In this document: positions 25,005 through 35,700 of the stretch, piece after piece
How the letters are laid out: every line of letters starts with the position of its first letter
Position numbering within the stretch: the stretch's first letter is position 1
Source: Warburgia ugandensis
Taxonomy: Eukaryota > Streptophyta > Magnoliopsida > Canellales > Canellaceae
DNA: 64,000 bases
Assembly: GCA_035236585.1 (NCBI GenBank)
Contig: CP141132.1
Span: 39,621,880 to 39,685,879, forward strand
Direction of reading: 5' to 3'
Notes under the pieces: model-generated
What the model was told of the DNA's origin: nothing
Database searches by the model: none
What the model saw: the letters and a program-made list of their open reading frames with translations, nothing else
Translations under genes and position numbers: made by a program

Positions 25005-26613
25005 GTGGATTTGATCCCTCTGTACCATATTTTGTATTTTTGTTGTTTTCTGCATCACTCATATTCATTTTAGGTCCTACTTTTTACAACATTGAGGACA
25101 ATGTTTTTGTCAGGTTGGGGAGTGTAGAATTCTAACAAATTCTAGTTTTTTTTAGGTTTTTAGGTACTTTCCTTGTTTTTTTTAAAAATATATATATATG
25201 AAAAAAAAAATTGAAAATTTTTAGGTCATTTCCTACACTATGATGAGAATTGGATTTTTTGAAGTATAATCTAGAAAACTTTAGCTTATTAATGGAATTG
25301 AATATGATTAATTCATCTTTTTACTCATTTTCTAAAAGTATTCTATGAAAGCAAAGTCTCAGATCACATCTGTACATGCAGTTGCATATAGATAGTCTAG
25401 ATTGATAAGTAGCTATAACTTAAAAATTCTGAAGAAATTCAGTGGAGACCTATAACCTAAGTGAGTTTTAGAGCCATTCATTTTTTTTTAGAGGTTATAA
25501 ATATTCCTAATTTTCTTCAGCGTGCTTAAAGAAAATTGATCCCAAACTCTGTAATTTTGGCTAATTACCTGAATAGTTAGAATATTACCTTTAAAATTCT
25601 AGAAGTTCATTGAATTTGATGGATTATAGGAAACCTAGAAAATGATTTAGGCCATCCTTGTTGTTAACCTAGAGGCATAAAGCCTACCCATAAAGTATTG
25701 TTACCACTAGTTAACCAACTTGAGCCTTTAATATAAGCCTTTTCTTTTGCCACCCAAATTATCCTTTACCCAGATTAACCCAATATAAATTATCCATTAC
25801 CCAGTTTCTTTGAAAAATAAGTTAGAGAACAATGAAGAAATACCTTTTAGTTGTAATGAAAGTAGAAAGTGGATATCAAGAAAAGAAAGAGTCTTCAAAG
25901 TGAGTCAAAAGAACTGAAAAAGAAAAAAGAAAAAAGAAGAAGAATTATCAACTTTAGAAGACCTCTACTTATTTTCTGAAGAAACTTTGAATACCCTTAT
26001 ACCCTTTCTTTGGTACTTTGTCCTAAGCCTACGTTTCGTCCTAGTTAAAGACCTATTGATTCTCGGAGAAATATAGTCTTGATGAGGAAATGAATGGACA
26101 AGATATAAAAGAGTGGTATTTCTAAATATTCAAAGGTAATGGCATCTATTCTAAAGGGATCAAAACAATGAAATTCCTTAGTAACTCCCAATTTTCATGA
26201 GTACATGTGAGAAAATTTTGCTTTTATTGACTCAACTCACATAATTAAAAGAGAGATATGATTTGACCCCTTTATCTGAGAGATTTTGTTTCTGAGTGTA
26301 TGTCATTAGTGAGGCTTGAGGTCAAAACATATTTCGGATGGAGTTCAAAAGTTAGAAGTTTATTTAGAGATCAAGATGATTCCATATGTAAACTGTACAT
26401 GCACACACTCACTCTGAGATTTGAGCTTAATTGGAATTATTTTGGCATATGGGTAGGGTTTTGAATTTTTCAGTCATTTTTATTAGTATGCTAAAGTTGA
26501 TGTGATTTATTGAAGATAATTCTCTGAGGAAAAAGAGGAGTTGACTTAAAAATAAAATTTGAAATCTTGAAATTTGGTTTTTCGCATGTTTTGCTCGGGA
26601 CTAGCAAAATGCT
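25005..26613 (+). other. Athila 3' noncoding region between pol and the 3' LTR
   Basis: About 1.6 kb follows pol without a recognisable gene. In some Athila relatives an env-like frame lies here; none longer than about 60 codons is seen, so any such gene is absent or unrecognisable. A polypurine-like motif occurs near the start (25113-25124). The region ends in tgctcgggactagcaaaatg, a conserved Athila lead-in to the polypurine tract. Confidence 0.75.
25113..25124 (+). promoter_or_regulatory. Internal polypurine-tract-like motif
   Basis: GGTTGGGGAGTG differs at one of 12 positions from the 3' polypurine tract GGTTGGGGGGTG at 26614-26625. It lies about 110 bp after the end of pol. It may be a second plus-strand start, as reported for some env-class elements, or a relic of an older LTR junction. 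Confidence 0.5.
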
Positions 26614-26625
26614 GGTTGGGGGGTG
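26614..26625 (+). promoter_or_regulatory. Polypurine tract of the Athila element
   Basis: GGTTGGGGGGTG directly abuts the TGTTAAG start of the 3' LTR, the position expected for the plus-strand primer in reverse transcription. Confidence 0.85.
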
Positions 26626-26989
26626 TGTTAAGTGTTTAATTTTGGTCAAAATTCCCCTAATTTAGCGTTCAATTAGATCATCTAACCGTTTAATTTTACA
26701 AAACTTAGCTTGATTTGGAATATAAATTCAATTGACCATCCAAACCTTAATTTGTCAAAATCAACGGTCAGATGATCATTAGAGTTCATTAGATGACTAA
26801 TGTGCGATTCAGATGATTCTAATTTAGTCTTTTCTTTTGCAGATCAACCAAAGGACGCATGGATGGATACGAGTAAAAGATAACGGTGCAGATCATCTTA
26901 AAGGGCAATGGATGGACTAGATCACCCATGGAGATAGATGGAATAGAAATCATGGACAAAATGGAAAGAACGTGTAAAGGGCAACTCCT

Positions 26990-27254
26990 TCCCCCACTTC
27001 TTTCTTTCCTTTTCTTTTTTTTTTCTCTTTTTCTCTTTTTCTTTCCTTCCTTTTCCTTTTTCCTTCTTTATTTCCTTTTTCTCTTTTCTTTCTTTTTCCT
27101 TTTCCTTTTCCTTTTCCTTTTCCTCTTCCTTTTTCCTTTTTCCCTTCCTTTTTCTCTTTTCCTTCTCTCCTTCTCCTTTTTCCTTCTTTCCTTCTCCTTT
27201 TTCTTTTTCTTTCTTTTTCCTTCTTTCCTTTTTCTTTTTCCCTTCCTCATTCTC
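26990..27254 (+). repeat. Polypyrimidine tract in 3' LTR
   Basis: About 265 bases are almost only C and T on the plus strand, equivalent to 16050-16285. It has more ccttttc repeats than its 5' LTR partner. Since the two LTRs were identical on insertion, the difference records tract expansion or contraction in this copy alone. Long F/S/L or K/E/R reading frames across it are artefacts. Confidence 0.85.
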
Positions 27255-27527
27255 ACGTACCCACTTTCCCTCTTTTCTTTTTGCCTTCTTTCCCAACCGT
27301 ACCCAACTCTCTCTTCATATATTTTTTTCTTCTTCTCCTCTAGGTCTTCTGCCCATCTTCACGCACAAAGCACAGCCTCTTCTCTCCACCCATCTTCCTC
27401 TCTTCTCCCTCCCTCTCTCTTGCTTCTCTCTCTCACTTTGTCTCACCCACTCCTCCTCATCCCTTTTATCTGCCTAATAGTTCTTCCCATCTATTCCATC
27501 TCTCCATCTCAGCTCCCTCTGTCTACT

Positions 27528-27768
27528 TGTCACAGCCCCATCGGGCCCCCAGCAATGATATTGTCCCGTGCGCACGCGCACGGGTTTTGGTCCTTCCCCC
27601 GCGTCCAGGGGAAAACGCGTCGTTGCTGTGAAGGGAGAGAACACCCCTTATAACCAGGCCCATCACCCCCCCTAGCCGATGTGGGACTAACTCTCCTGCG
27701 TCCCGCCCTCAGACCATCTTGGGTCCCCTCACAAGGCCAACCCTCAGGCCATCTTGGCACGGTAGCCA
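27528..27768 (-). repeat. TRIM LTR copy A (241 bp)
   Basis: On the minus strand it starts TGGCTACC directly after a purine stretch (ggcgggaga) and ends ctgtgaca, giving TG...CA ends. A TATA-like ttataagggg lies near 27645-27655 on the minus strand. The shared core is repeated directly at 27868-28072. Copy A also holds an extra tandem-like segment around catcttgg that copy B lacks. Confidence 0.7.
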
Positions 27769-27853
27769 TCTCCCGCCTGCGGGACACACGCCCCCGTGTG
27801 TCACCACACGAGCGACGGTGCGGCTAGCCATCCACCCTCGGGGTCGGGGTTTG

Positions 27854-27865
27854 GCTCTGATACCA
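27854..27865 (-). promoter_or_regulatory. Primer binding site for initiator tRNA-Met (TRIM)
   Basis: On the minus strand the sequence is TGGTATCAGAGC, the standard plant primer site complementary to initiator tRNA-Met. It lies 2 bp inside the LTR copy ending at 27868. It fixes the orientation of the element and separates it from DNA transposons with inverted repeats. Confidence 0.85.
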
Positions 27866-27867
27866 TT

Positions 27868-28072
27868 TGTCACAGGCCCGTCGGGCCCCCAGCAATGATA
27901 TTGTCCCGTGCACACGCGCACGGGTTTTGGTCCTTCCCCCGCGTCCAGGGGAAAACGCGTCGTTGCTGTGAAGGGAGAGAACCCCCCTTATAACTAGGCC
28001 CATCAGCCCCCCTAGCCGATGTGGGACTAACTCTCCTGCGTCCCGCCCTCAGACCATCTTGGCACAGTAGCC
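27868..28072 (-). repeat. TRIM LTR copy B
   Basis: It matches copy A base for base over most of its length (27528-27722 against 27868-28062, both 195 bp), with a handful of differences. It runs directly into the inverted segment at about 28073. Confidence 0.7.
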
Positions 28073-28211
28073 TAATTGGGCCTGGTTATAAGGGGGGTTC
28101 TCTCCCTTCACAGCAACGACGCGTTTTCCCCTGGACGCGGGGGAAGGACCAAAACCCGTGCGCGTGCGCACGGGACAATATCATTGCTGGGGGCCCGACG
28201 GGGCTGTGACA
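28073..28211 (+). repeat. Inverted LTR-end copy at the right end of the TRIM
   Basis: Bases 28077-28211 are the reverse complement of 27528-27662, 135 bp with about two mismatches. Together with the left end they form long perfect-looking terminal inverted repeats around the insertion. The flanking 5-bp duplication sits outside this segment, so it was probably part of the DNA when it integrated. Confidence 0.8.
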
Positions 28212-29871
28212 CTACTTCACTCACTCACCTTCCCCTCTATCACCGGCTTGCTCCGACATCCTTAGAAGGAGAAATAGCTTCAGACCCCCATCTCTTCTTA
28301 TTCCCACTTTGCTATCATTCTTTCCTGGTGTGTTTTTTTATCTTCATTTCCAATTGGAAAACTGGATTCCATCTCTATCACGTTGGTAGTTCATCTGTCA
28401 TTATCGAACGGCCCTGCCCCAGTGCTTCTTCCATCATTGCTCGTCGCTTATTGCCGACTGTAAGACCCCCAAATCTCCAAGTACAGCACCTGTCGACACG
28501 CTCTTCCCTCCACATATCTCCACCGGATGTTCTCCAGCCTTGGTTGACGTTTTCCCCATCCCCAACCGCACTCTCTACTCCATTCTCTCTTTCCTTTCTC
28601 TTTTAGTTTCTTCTCCTTCATCTTTCTTTCAAGCTCCATCTCCTCCAATTCTAGGCTGTTTCCACTTTAAGTACCAGCACCACCTTCCTCTCCACATCCA
28701 TCTCTCCGTCTACCTAATCCTCTTGTGCAGTCTCTCACATCTACCCAGTGTTTCTTCCATTCACCGCCTCAGCCCCCTCTAGTTCAGCACCCTGCTATTT
28801 ACACCTGGTCAATTTCTCTTTCTGGGTTTCCAACAGGAACTCATTTTAGATCATCCCATTTTCCTCCAACCCGATTGTGCAATGCTCCCTTGCTCCATAC
28901 AAGAAAGGCGTCGTTTTTCCTCTCTTGACGACGGCCAGGCACGCCCATACCAAAGACGCTTCACCAAACCATCGGCAGGCCCAGAAACGGAAACCCAGCT
29001 CCGGGTTTTCTTCCCCTCTCCTCCTTTCCTCTCTTCTCCTCTCCCTTCCCCTCCTCCGGTTTCCCTTCTTCATCGGGTTCTCAGTCTGGTATGTTTCTAA
29101 AAACCAGATTTTAATGAAATTCCTGTTTTGCCCCTCCTCTTTAAACGAAATTACAAATCTGTTCTTTCTGGTTTATTCCATCTGTGTCCCCTTTTTAATT
29201 CCATCTGTGTCCCGCTTTATTCCAGTTCTGTTTTATCCATATTTTGACTATCCAGGAACTGCCTAATCTATACCAGATCAATTAAGGCCTAACCCATCAA
29301 CGGGTTAGCCTTAATCAAAACCAAATCTTCAATTTCTCCTTATTTTCTCATCTGATTTCAAATTAATTTTACAGGTTCATTCTTAGGACATCCCTAGACA
29401 TAACCAATGCTTCTGATCTTAGATCTGAAATCCAAAAATCAATCTGAGCCGTCCAAATCTTGAAATCACAATTTAGCCTAGATCTTGACCATTTTGAAGA
29501 ATCTGTCAAATCCGACCAGTGGATCACTAATCAAGAACGGGTTGAAGATATCTGTAAAGGAGGATCAGCTTTTAGGAGACCAGAAGTGAAGATTTTAATG
29601 AAAATTGATCTAGGGAAGTAGTTTTTTCTCATTATTTGATTTTGTTTGTTTTCTTTAAGAACTGGAAATTCTATATTTTTGAGAAGTTTATTAGATCTGA
29701 ACATTGATTCTCATTTTAATAATTTCCAGTAATTGTGAGTGATATTTTTTTAATTTTAAATAATTAGATTTTATTGAAAACTCCATTTTAAATCAAGTCC
29801 TCGTGGGATCAACCCGTACTTGCATAAGCTACCCTACAATAGCCCGTACACTTGCGGTAAAACAATCAACA

Positions 29872-30384
29872 GCATACAATTTATCTTTCAATATAGTTGG
29901 AATGTGAAATTCATTTTTCTTGTGTCAAATTATATATTATGTGCATGTTTGCAATGTGCACTACACTTTCGAAACTGTAGACTTAAGCCAAATTGGTGAT
30001 AATTGAGTCATTTTAAGGACTAAAATATTCAAATTATATGATGTGTATGGAATTTATCTTTTAGGATAGTTTGAATGTGAAATTGTTCTATCTTGTATAA
30101 AATTAGATATTTTGTTCTTTTTCGCCTAGACTATTAAAACAATATAATTAAGCCAAATTAGTCATAATTAAGTGATTTCTAAGACTATAATATTCAAAAT
30201 ATAAGGATATATATGTAGTTTATCTTTTTATATAGTTGGAATGTAAAATTCCCCTTTCTTATGTAAAATTAGATATTTTGTGCATTGTTGCTTTCGTACT
30301 CTACACTTTTGAAATAGTAGAATTAAGCGACAATAGTGATAATTAAGTGATTTCTAAGACTAAAATATTAAAAATATGGGGATG
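29872..30384. repeat. Satellite segment between the Athila element and solo LTR 2
   Basis: The A monomer split by the Athila insertion resumes with gcatacaattt, followed by B and a C of the ctttttatatagttgg type, about one trimer. The segment closely resembles 14732-15150. It ends with ggatg (30380-30384), the target duplication of the next solo LTR. Confidence 0.93.
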
Positions 30385-31794
30385 TGTAACAACCCAGGTT
30401 TTCTCATGCATTTTTAAATGCAATATCTAATTTCCTAAGGCGGGATGCATCCCTATTTGAAAACCATTCTATTAAAAACCATGCAATGCAGCAGAAAACC
30501 TTTAGTTTTAAACTCATTTTTTGAAAACCCCAAGTGTCATTTGCCTTCACAACAACCCAAGTAGTTTTTTGAAAAACTTCAGAAATCATAAATATTTTTC
30601 CCCAGGTCTTTCCAAGTCACAGCACACAGGCCAACTATAATTAAATACAACTTCATGTCCAAAGGGTTGAGAGTTTACTTACATGTATAACTTTCTTCTT
30701 TTTGATTCACTTGCTCGTAGCACTAATATCTCCTGAGACGTCTTCTATTTATGAGTGGAACTATCCTGAAAAATGTTAAGGATAGGGTGAGTATATACTA
30801 TACTCAGTAGGAGTCTATCACTACTAGTTTTATAATGCATGCGATGTTTTAAAATCATATGCTCTTTCCAAAACATGTGCATGTCTGAATACTCAAGTTC
30901 AATATCGACATCAAAATCCATTGTCAAACTGAAATACTAACGACTTAAAGGATCATATAATCCAAAATCGAAAGTATCATATACATATATATCATAGCAT
31001 TATGATATGCATAAAATGCTTCATGGAATCCAACTCATGGATCTCTAGTATGGTATGGTCGACCAACCTCATATCATGCCATATGCAATGCACATAAATC
31101 ATCAAACCATAGGGTCCCTCACAACTGCCTAGCCCTTGGCACTCTAGAGTCTTTTGGCAACCCTCAAGGACATGCAATCTTTGCAAGTACTTAAATCATG
31201 CAATGTATGCACTTGTTTGCAAAACATATATGTGCATAATGCATATGCAATCCTTTACAAAACATGTATATGTACAAAGCATTCATGCATGCTGAAATAA
31301 GTCATGCTAAAAAAGTCATATATTTAAAACATATGTTCTCAAAACAATAATAGTTCTTTTAAAAGAATCTAATAGTGATAGAGCACCTACCTGTCTAGGT
31401 CGCGCTAACCCATTTGTCCTCGTACGCTCCTGAACATGGTTTGGGGACTCAAGGTTAGTTTGACCCATATTTTATGGGTTTTAGAGTAGTTGGGTCTTAT
31501 TACTTAGGCATTAGGGGTCCATCCCTATGCCTATGGGTGTCCTAAGGTCCTAATTGGGCCTTGGTATTACCAATTTTCCAAAGGTCTAGTGGCCACGCGC
31601 CACCATCCTATTCTAAGGATCATACCCACCTTTTATTGGGCCTTGATCAGGGATTTTATAGTTTTGATGTGTCCGCGTCGTTGACACGGACACAACGCCT
31701 TTTGTGGCGCCTCAATCGGAGCTCTAGATCTCATGTTATAAGCGTTTTAGTGTCGTATGTACATAGAGTCTTTAAAGACAAAAAGATGGAATGC

Positions 31795-32050
31795 TAGGGC
31801 GCTGTGCGTTGCGACGTGCGCCTTGGCTTCCTTAAGGAACCAAAAGTCGACGCACTACTAGCGCACTGCGCGTCTACGGCGTGCGCCTCAGCTGGCGCGT
31901 CTGCAGATGCGCGGTACGCTCCACCCGTCTTTCTCTTTAGCGGACGCGTCCCTGGACGCGCCCGTTTGGTTTTTCAAACGGAGACAACGTGGAACGTTCC
32001 GTCGTCTGGGGGACCGGGGTGTCCTCAAGACACCCTGGTTTCGACCCCTG
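31795..32050 (-). other. CpG-rich stretch in solo LTR 2
   Basis: This is the counterpart of 12780-13021 in solo LTR 1, with several gcgtc and acgcg motifs including gcgtctgcagatgcgc. It keeps many CpG sites despite lying in a satellite array where methylation would be expected. Confidence 0.55.
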
Positions 32051-32297
32051 TAGAACCAATGCGGCCCAGGGAACGTCCTTGGGTCCTTGGTGGCTCTCCT
32101 GGGCTCCATTTTGCATGGTTTTTCATGCAAAAACTTAGGGAAATTGACCTTGGAACTATGGGGGAGATGGGTTTTGAGCGATCTCGGACGTACCTGGCTC
32201 GTTGCTGGGTTTTTCTCCTCATTTTTTCCTCTAAGTCACTGCTTCAAGACTCATTTTCTTCAACGTTTTGGGCTGCCATTAGAGGCACCCAAGAGCT

Positions 32298-32306
32298 CTA
32301 TTTATA
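32298..32306 (-). promoter_or_regulatory. TATA box of solo LTR 2
   Basis: CTATAAATAG on the minus strand, at the same distance from the LTR start as in solo LTR 1. Confidence 0.65.
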
Positions 32307-32721
32307 GAGCTAAGAGAGGGTTCTGGAGGGGGCTCTCACTGCCTTTGCATGGTGGTGGAGAAACCTCCAGAATGGCAATGATTTCTCCTCCAATCACCGC
32401 CGTTCTAGAACCCTCTAGAGGTTGAAGACGACGGGGTGCCCGTATCAAAACGGGCCCCTGTGTTTTCAGGTTAAGTCGTTTTTGTAAAATTTACAGTTTT
32501 GCCCCTGAACTTCAAAGGGCCATATCTTGCTCATTTTAACTCCGTTTTGGGTGATTTTGGTCTCGTTGGATTCATTTTTTCGAGATGCATCTAATGGAAC
32601 TATTTTTAGGACCAAATTCCTGGGTTCAGTCAAGGCGACTAGTGAAATGACCAAAATACCCTTATCTTTAAAACTGAACTTTTCATGGGATTTTAATATT
32701 ACAAAAATTGGGGTCATTACA

Positions 32722-35700
32722 GGATGTGCATACAATTTATGTTTCAATATAGTTGGAATGTGAAAGTCATTTTTCTTGTGTTGAGTTATATATTTTGTGC
32801 ATTTTTGCAATGTCCACTACACATTCGAAACTGTAGACTTAAGCCAAATTGGTGATAATTGAGTCATTTTTGGGACTAAAATATTCAAAATATATGATGT
32901 GTATGGAATTTATCTTTTAAGATAGTTTGAATGTGAAATTGCTCTGTGTTGTATAAAATTAGATATTTTGTGCATTTTCGTCTTGATTATTAAAACAGTA
33001 TAATTAAGCCCAATTAGTCATAATTAAGTGATTTCTAAGACTATAATATTCAAAATATAGGGATATATATGTAGTTTATCTTTTTATATAGTTGGAATGT
33101 AAAATACCCCTTTCTTATGTAAGATTAGATATTTTATGGATTGCTGCATTTGTACGCTAGCCTTTTGAAATAGTATAATTAAACGAAATTAGTGATAATT
33201 ATGTGATTTCTAAGACTAAAAAATTAAAAATATAGGGATGTGCGTACAATTTATCTTTCAATATAGTTGGAATGTGAAATTCATTTCTCTTGTGTTAAAT
33301 TATATATTATGTGCATTTTTGCAATGTGCACTACACTTTCTAAACTGTAGACTTAAGTGAAATTGGTGATAATTGAGTCATTTTGTGGACTAAAATATTC
33401 AAAATATATGATGTGTATGGAATTGGTCTTTTAGGACAATTTGAATGTGAAATTGCTCTGTCTTGCATAAAATTAGTTTTTTAAGCTTTTTTACCTAGAC
33501 TATTGAAACAGTATAATTAGGCCAAAATAGTCGTAATTAAGTGATTTCTAAGACTATAATATTCAAAATATAGGGATATTTATGTGGTCTATCATTTAAT
33601 GTAGTTCGAATGTATAATTGCACTTTCTTGTGTACAACTAGATATTTTGTGCAATGTTGCATTTGTACCCTAGACTTTTGAAATAGTATAATTTAGCCAA
33701 ATTAGTGATAATTAAGTGATTTCTAAAACTAAAAAGTTTAAAATATAGGGATGTGAATAGAATTTATCTTTCAATATTGTTGGAATGTGAAATTCATTTT
33801 TCTTGTGTTAAATTATATATTATGTGCATTTTTGCAATGTGCACTACACTTTCGAAACTGTAGACTTAAGCCAAATTGGTGATAATCGAGTCATTTTTAG
33901 GACAAAAATATTCAAAATATATGATGTGTATGGAATTTATCTTTTAGGATAGTTTGAGTGTGAAATTGCACTATCTTGTATAAAATTAGATATTTTGTGC
34001 TTTTTTGCCTAGAATATTGAACCAGTTTAATTATGCCAAATTAGTCATAATTAAGAGATTTCTAAGACTACAATATTCAAAATATAGGGACATATATGTA
34101 GTCTATCATTTAATATAGATCGATTGTAAAATTGCACTTTCTTATGTAAAATTAGATATTTTGTGCATTGCTGCTTCTGCACCCCAGACTTTTGAAATAG
34201 TATAATTAAGCCAAATTAGTGATAATTAAGTGATTTCTAAGACTAAAATATTAAAAATATACGGATGTGCATACAATTTATCTTTCAATATAGTTCGAAT
34301 GTGAAATTCAATTTTCTTATGTTAAATTATATATTATGTACATTTTTGCAATGTGCACTACACTTTCGAAACTGTAGACTTAAGCCAAATTGCTGATAAT
34401 TGAGTCATTTTTAGGACTGAAATATTCAAAATCTATGATGTGTATGGAATATATCTTTTAAGGTAGTTTGAATGTGAAATTGTTCTATCTTGTATAAAAT
34501 TAGATATTTTGTGCTTTTTCGCCTAGACTATTGAAACAGTATAATTAAGGCATATTTGTCATAATTAAGTGATTTCTAAGGGTATAATATTCAAAATATA
34601 GGGATATATATATGTAGTTTATCATTTAATATAGTTCCAATGTAAAATACCCCTTTCTTATGTAAGATTAGTTATTTTATGCATTGCTGCATTTGTATGC
34701 TAGACTTTTGAAATAGTATAATTAAACAAAATTAGTGATAATTATGTGATTTCTAAGACTAAAATATTAAAAATATAGGGATGTGCATACAATTTATCTT
34801 TCAATATAGTTGCAATGTGAAATTCATTTTTCTTGTGTTAAATTATATATTATGTGCATTTTTACAATGTGCACTACACTACCAAAATTGTAGGCTTAAG
34901 CCAACTTGGTGATAATTGAGTCATTTTTAGGACTATAATATTCAAAATGTATGATGTGTATGGAATTTATCTTTTAGGATAGTTTGAATGTGAAATTGCT
35001 CTGTCTTGTATAAAATTAGATATTTTGTTCTTTTTCTCCTAGACTATTGAAAAAGATAATTAAACCAAATTAGTGATAATTAAGTGATTTCTAAGACTAA
35101 AATATTAAAAATATAGGCATGTGCATAAAATTTATCTTTCTATATAGTTGTAATGTGAATTTCATTTTTCTTGCTTTAAATTATATATTATGTGCATTTT
35201 TGCAATGTGCACTCCACTTTCGAAACTGTAGACTTAAGCCAAATTGGTGATAATTGAGTCATTTTTAGGACTAAAATATTCAAAATATATGATGTGTATG
35301 GAATTTATCTTTTAGGATAGTTTTAATGTGAAATTGCTCTATCTTGTATAAAATTAGATATTTTGTGCATTTTCATCTAGATTATTGAAACAGTATAATT
35401 AAGCCCAACTACTCATAATTAAGTTATTTCTAAGACAATACTATTCAAAATGTAGGGATATATATGTAGTCTATCTTTTAGTATAGTTCGAATGTAAAAT
35501 TGCACTTTCTAATGTAAAATTAGATATTTTGTGCATTGTTGAATTTGTACCCCAGACTTTTGAAGTAGTATAATTAAGCAAAATTAGTGATAATTAAGTG
35601 ATTTCTAAAACTAAAAAATTTAAAATATAGGGATGTGCATACAATTTATGTTTCAATATTTTTGGAATGTGAAATTCATTTTTCTTGTGTTAAATTATAT

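Larger units (their letters stand above)
27528..28211 (-). mobile_element. TRIM-like retroelement with inverted terminal segment, nested in the Athila 3' LTR
   Basis: This GC-rich 684-bp insertion begins TGTCACAGCCCC and ends GGGGCTGTGACA. The 5-bp duplication ctact flanks it at 27523-27527 and 28212-28216; the empty site is preserved in the 5' LTR. Read on the minus strand it has an LTR copy (28072-27868), a primer site for initiator tRNA-Met, a 99-bp internal region, a short purine tract and an LTR copy (27768-27528). This is the layout of a terminal-repeat retrotransposon in miniature. It has no coding capacity. The unusual part is 28073-28211, an inverted copy of one LTR end, so both outer ends of the insertion are the same LTR end. 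I see no 5S-like sequence that would mark it as Cassandra. Confidence 0.85.
15687..29871 (+). mobile_element. Athila-lineage Ty3/Gypsy LTR retrotransposon, full length but decayed, with nested TRIM
   Basis: The element spans 14.2 kb, about 13.5 kb without the nested TRIM. The 5-bp duplication gcata flanks it at 15682-15686 and 29872-29876. In order it carries a 5' LTR (15687-18200), a tRNA-Asp-type primer site, a 1.2-kb leader, gag and pol regions (about 19413-25004), a 1.6-kb 3' noncoding region, a polypurine tract and a 3' LTR (26626-29871). The primer site, gag core, DLGSS protease motif, FMDDFSVFG reverse transcriptase motif and the order RT-RNase H-integrase all fit Athila. No env-like reading frame is visible. 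The coding region is broken, with about seven interruptions, so it is a fossil copy. The two LTRs differ by roughly 2-4% by eye, suggesting insertion on the order of one million years ago under a commonly used plant rate. Confidence 0.95.
26626..29871 (+). repeat. 3' LTR of the Athila element (3246 bp including nested TRIM)
   Basis: It starts TGTTAAGTG and ends acaatcaaca, followed by the gcata target duplication at 29872-29876. Without the 684-bp nested element and its 5-bp duplication it is about 2557 bp, slightly longer than the 5' LTR (2514 bp). Most of the length difference lies in the pyrimidine tract (about 26990-27254) and a short duplicated segment near 29180-29210. The two LTRs otherwise differ by a few percent, mostly transitions. 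Confidence 0.95.
30385..32721 (-). mobile_element. Solo LTR 2 (2337 bp), same family as solo LTR 1, inverted
   Basis: On the minus strand it begins TGTAATGACCCC and ends AACCTGGGTTGTTACA. The 5-bp duplication ggatg flanks it at 30380-30384 and 32722-32726. It matches solo LTR 1 along its length with roughly 10% difference by eye and is about 310 bp shorter. The TATA box (415 bp from the LTR start) and the CpG-rich stretch are retained. Its duplication differs from that of solo LTR 1, so the two are separate insertions and not two ends of one element. The reading frames inside it show no recognisable domain. Confidence 0.88.

Noticed and set aside
25005-26613. An env-like gene in the Athila element
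   Set aside because: No frame of meaningful length, signal peptide or membrane segment is visible between pol and the 3' LTR.
27528-28211. A foldback or MITE-type DNA transposon, because of the long terminal inverted repeats
   Set aside because: TG...CA ends, a 5-bp duplication, an initiator tRNA-Met primer site, a purine tract and direct LTR copies all indicate a TRIM retroelement with a rearranged end.
27528-28211. Cassandra TRIM carrying 5S rRNA-like sequence
   Set aside because: I could not find the 5S internal promoter or other 5S-like sequence in its LTR copies.
12078-32721. Solo LTRs 1 and 2 as the two LTRs of one large element around the Athila copy
   Set aside because: They are in opposite orientation, differ by about 10% and each has its own target duplication (ttgca and ggatg), so they are separate insertions.
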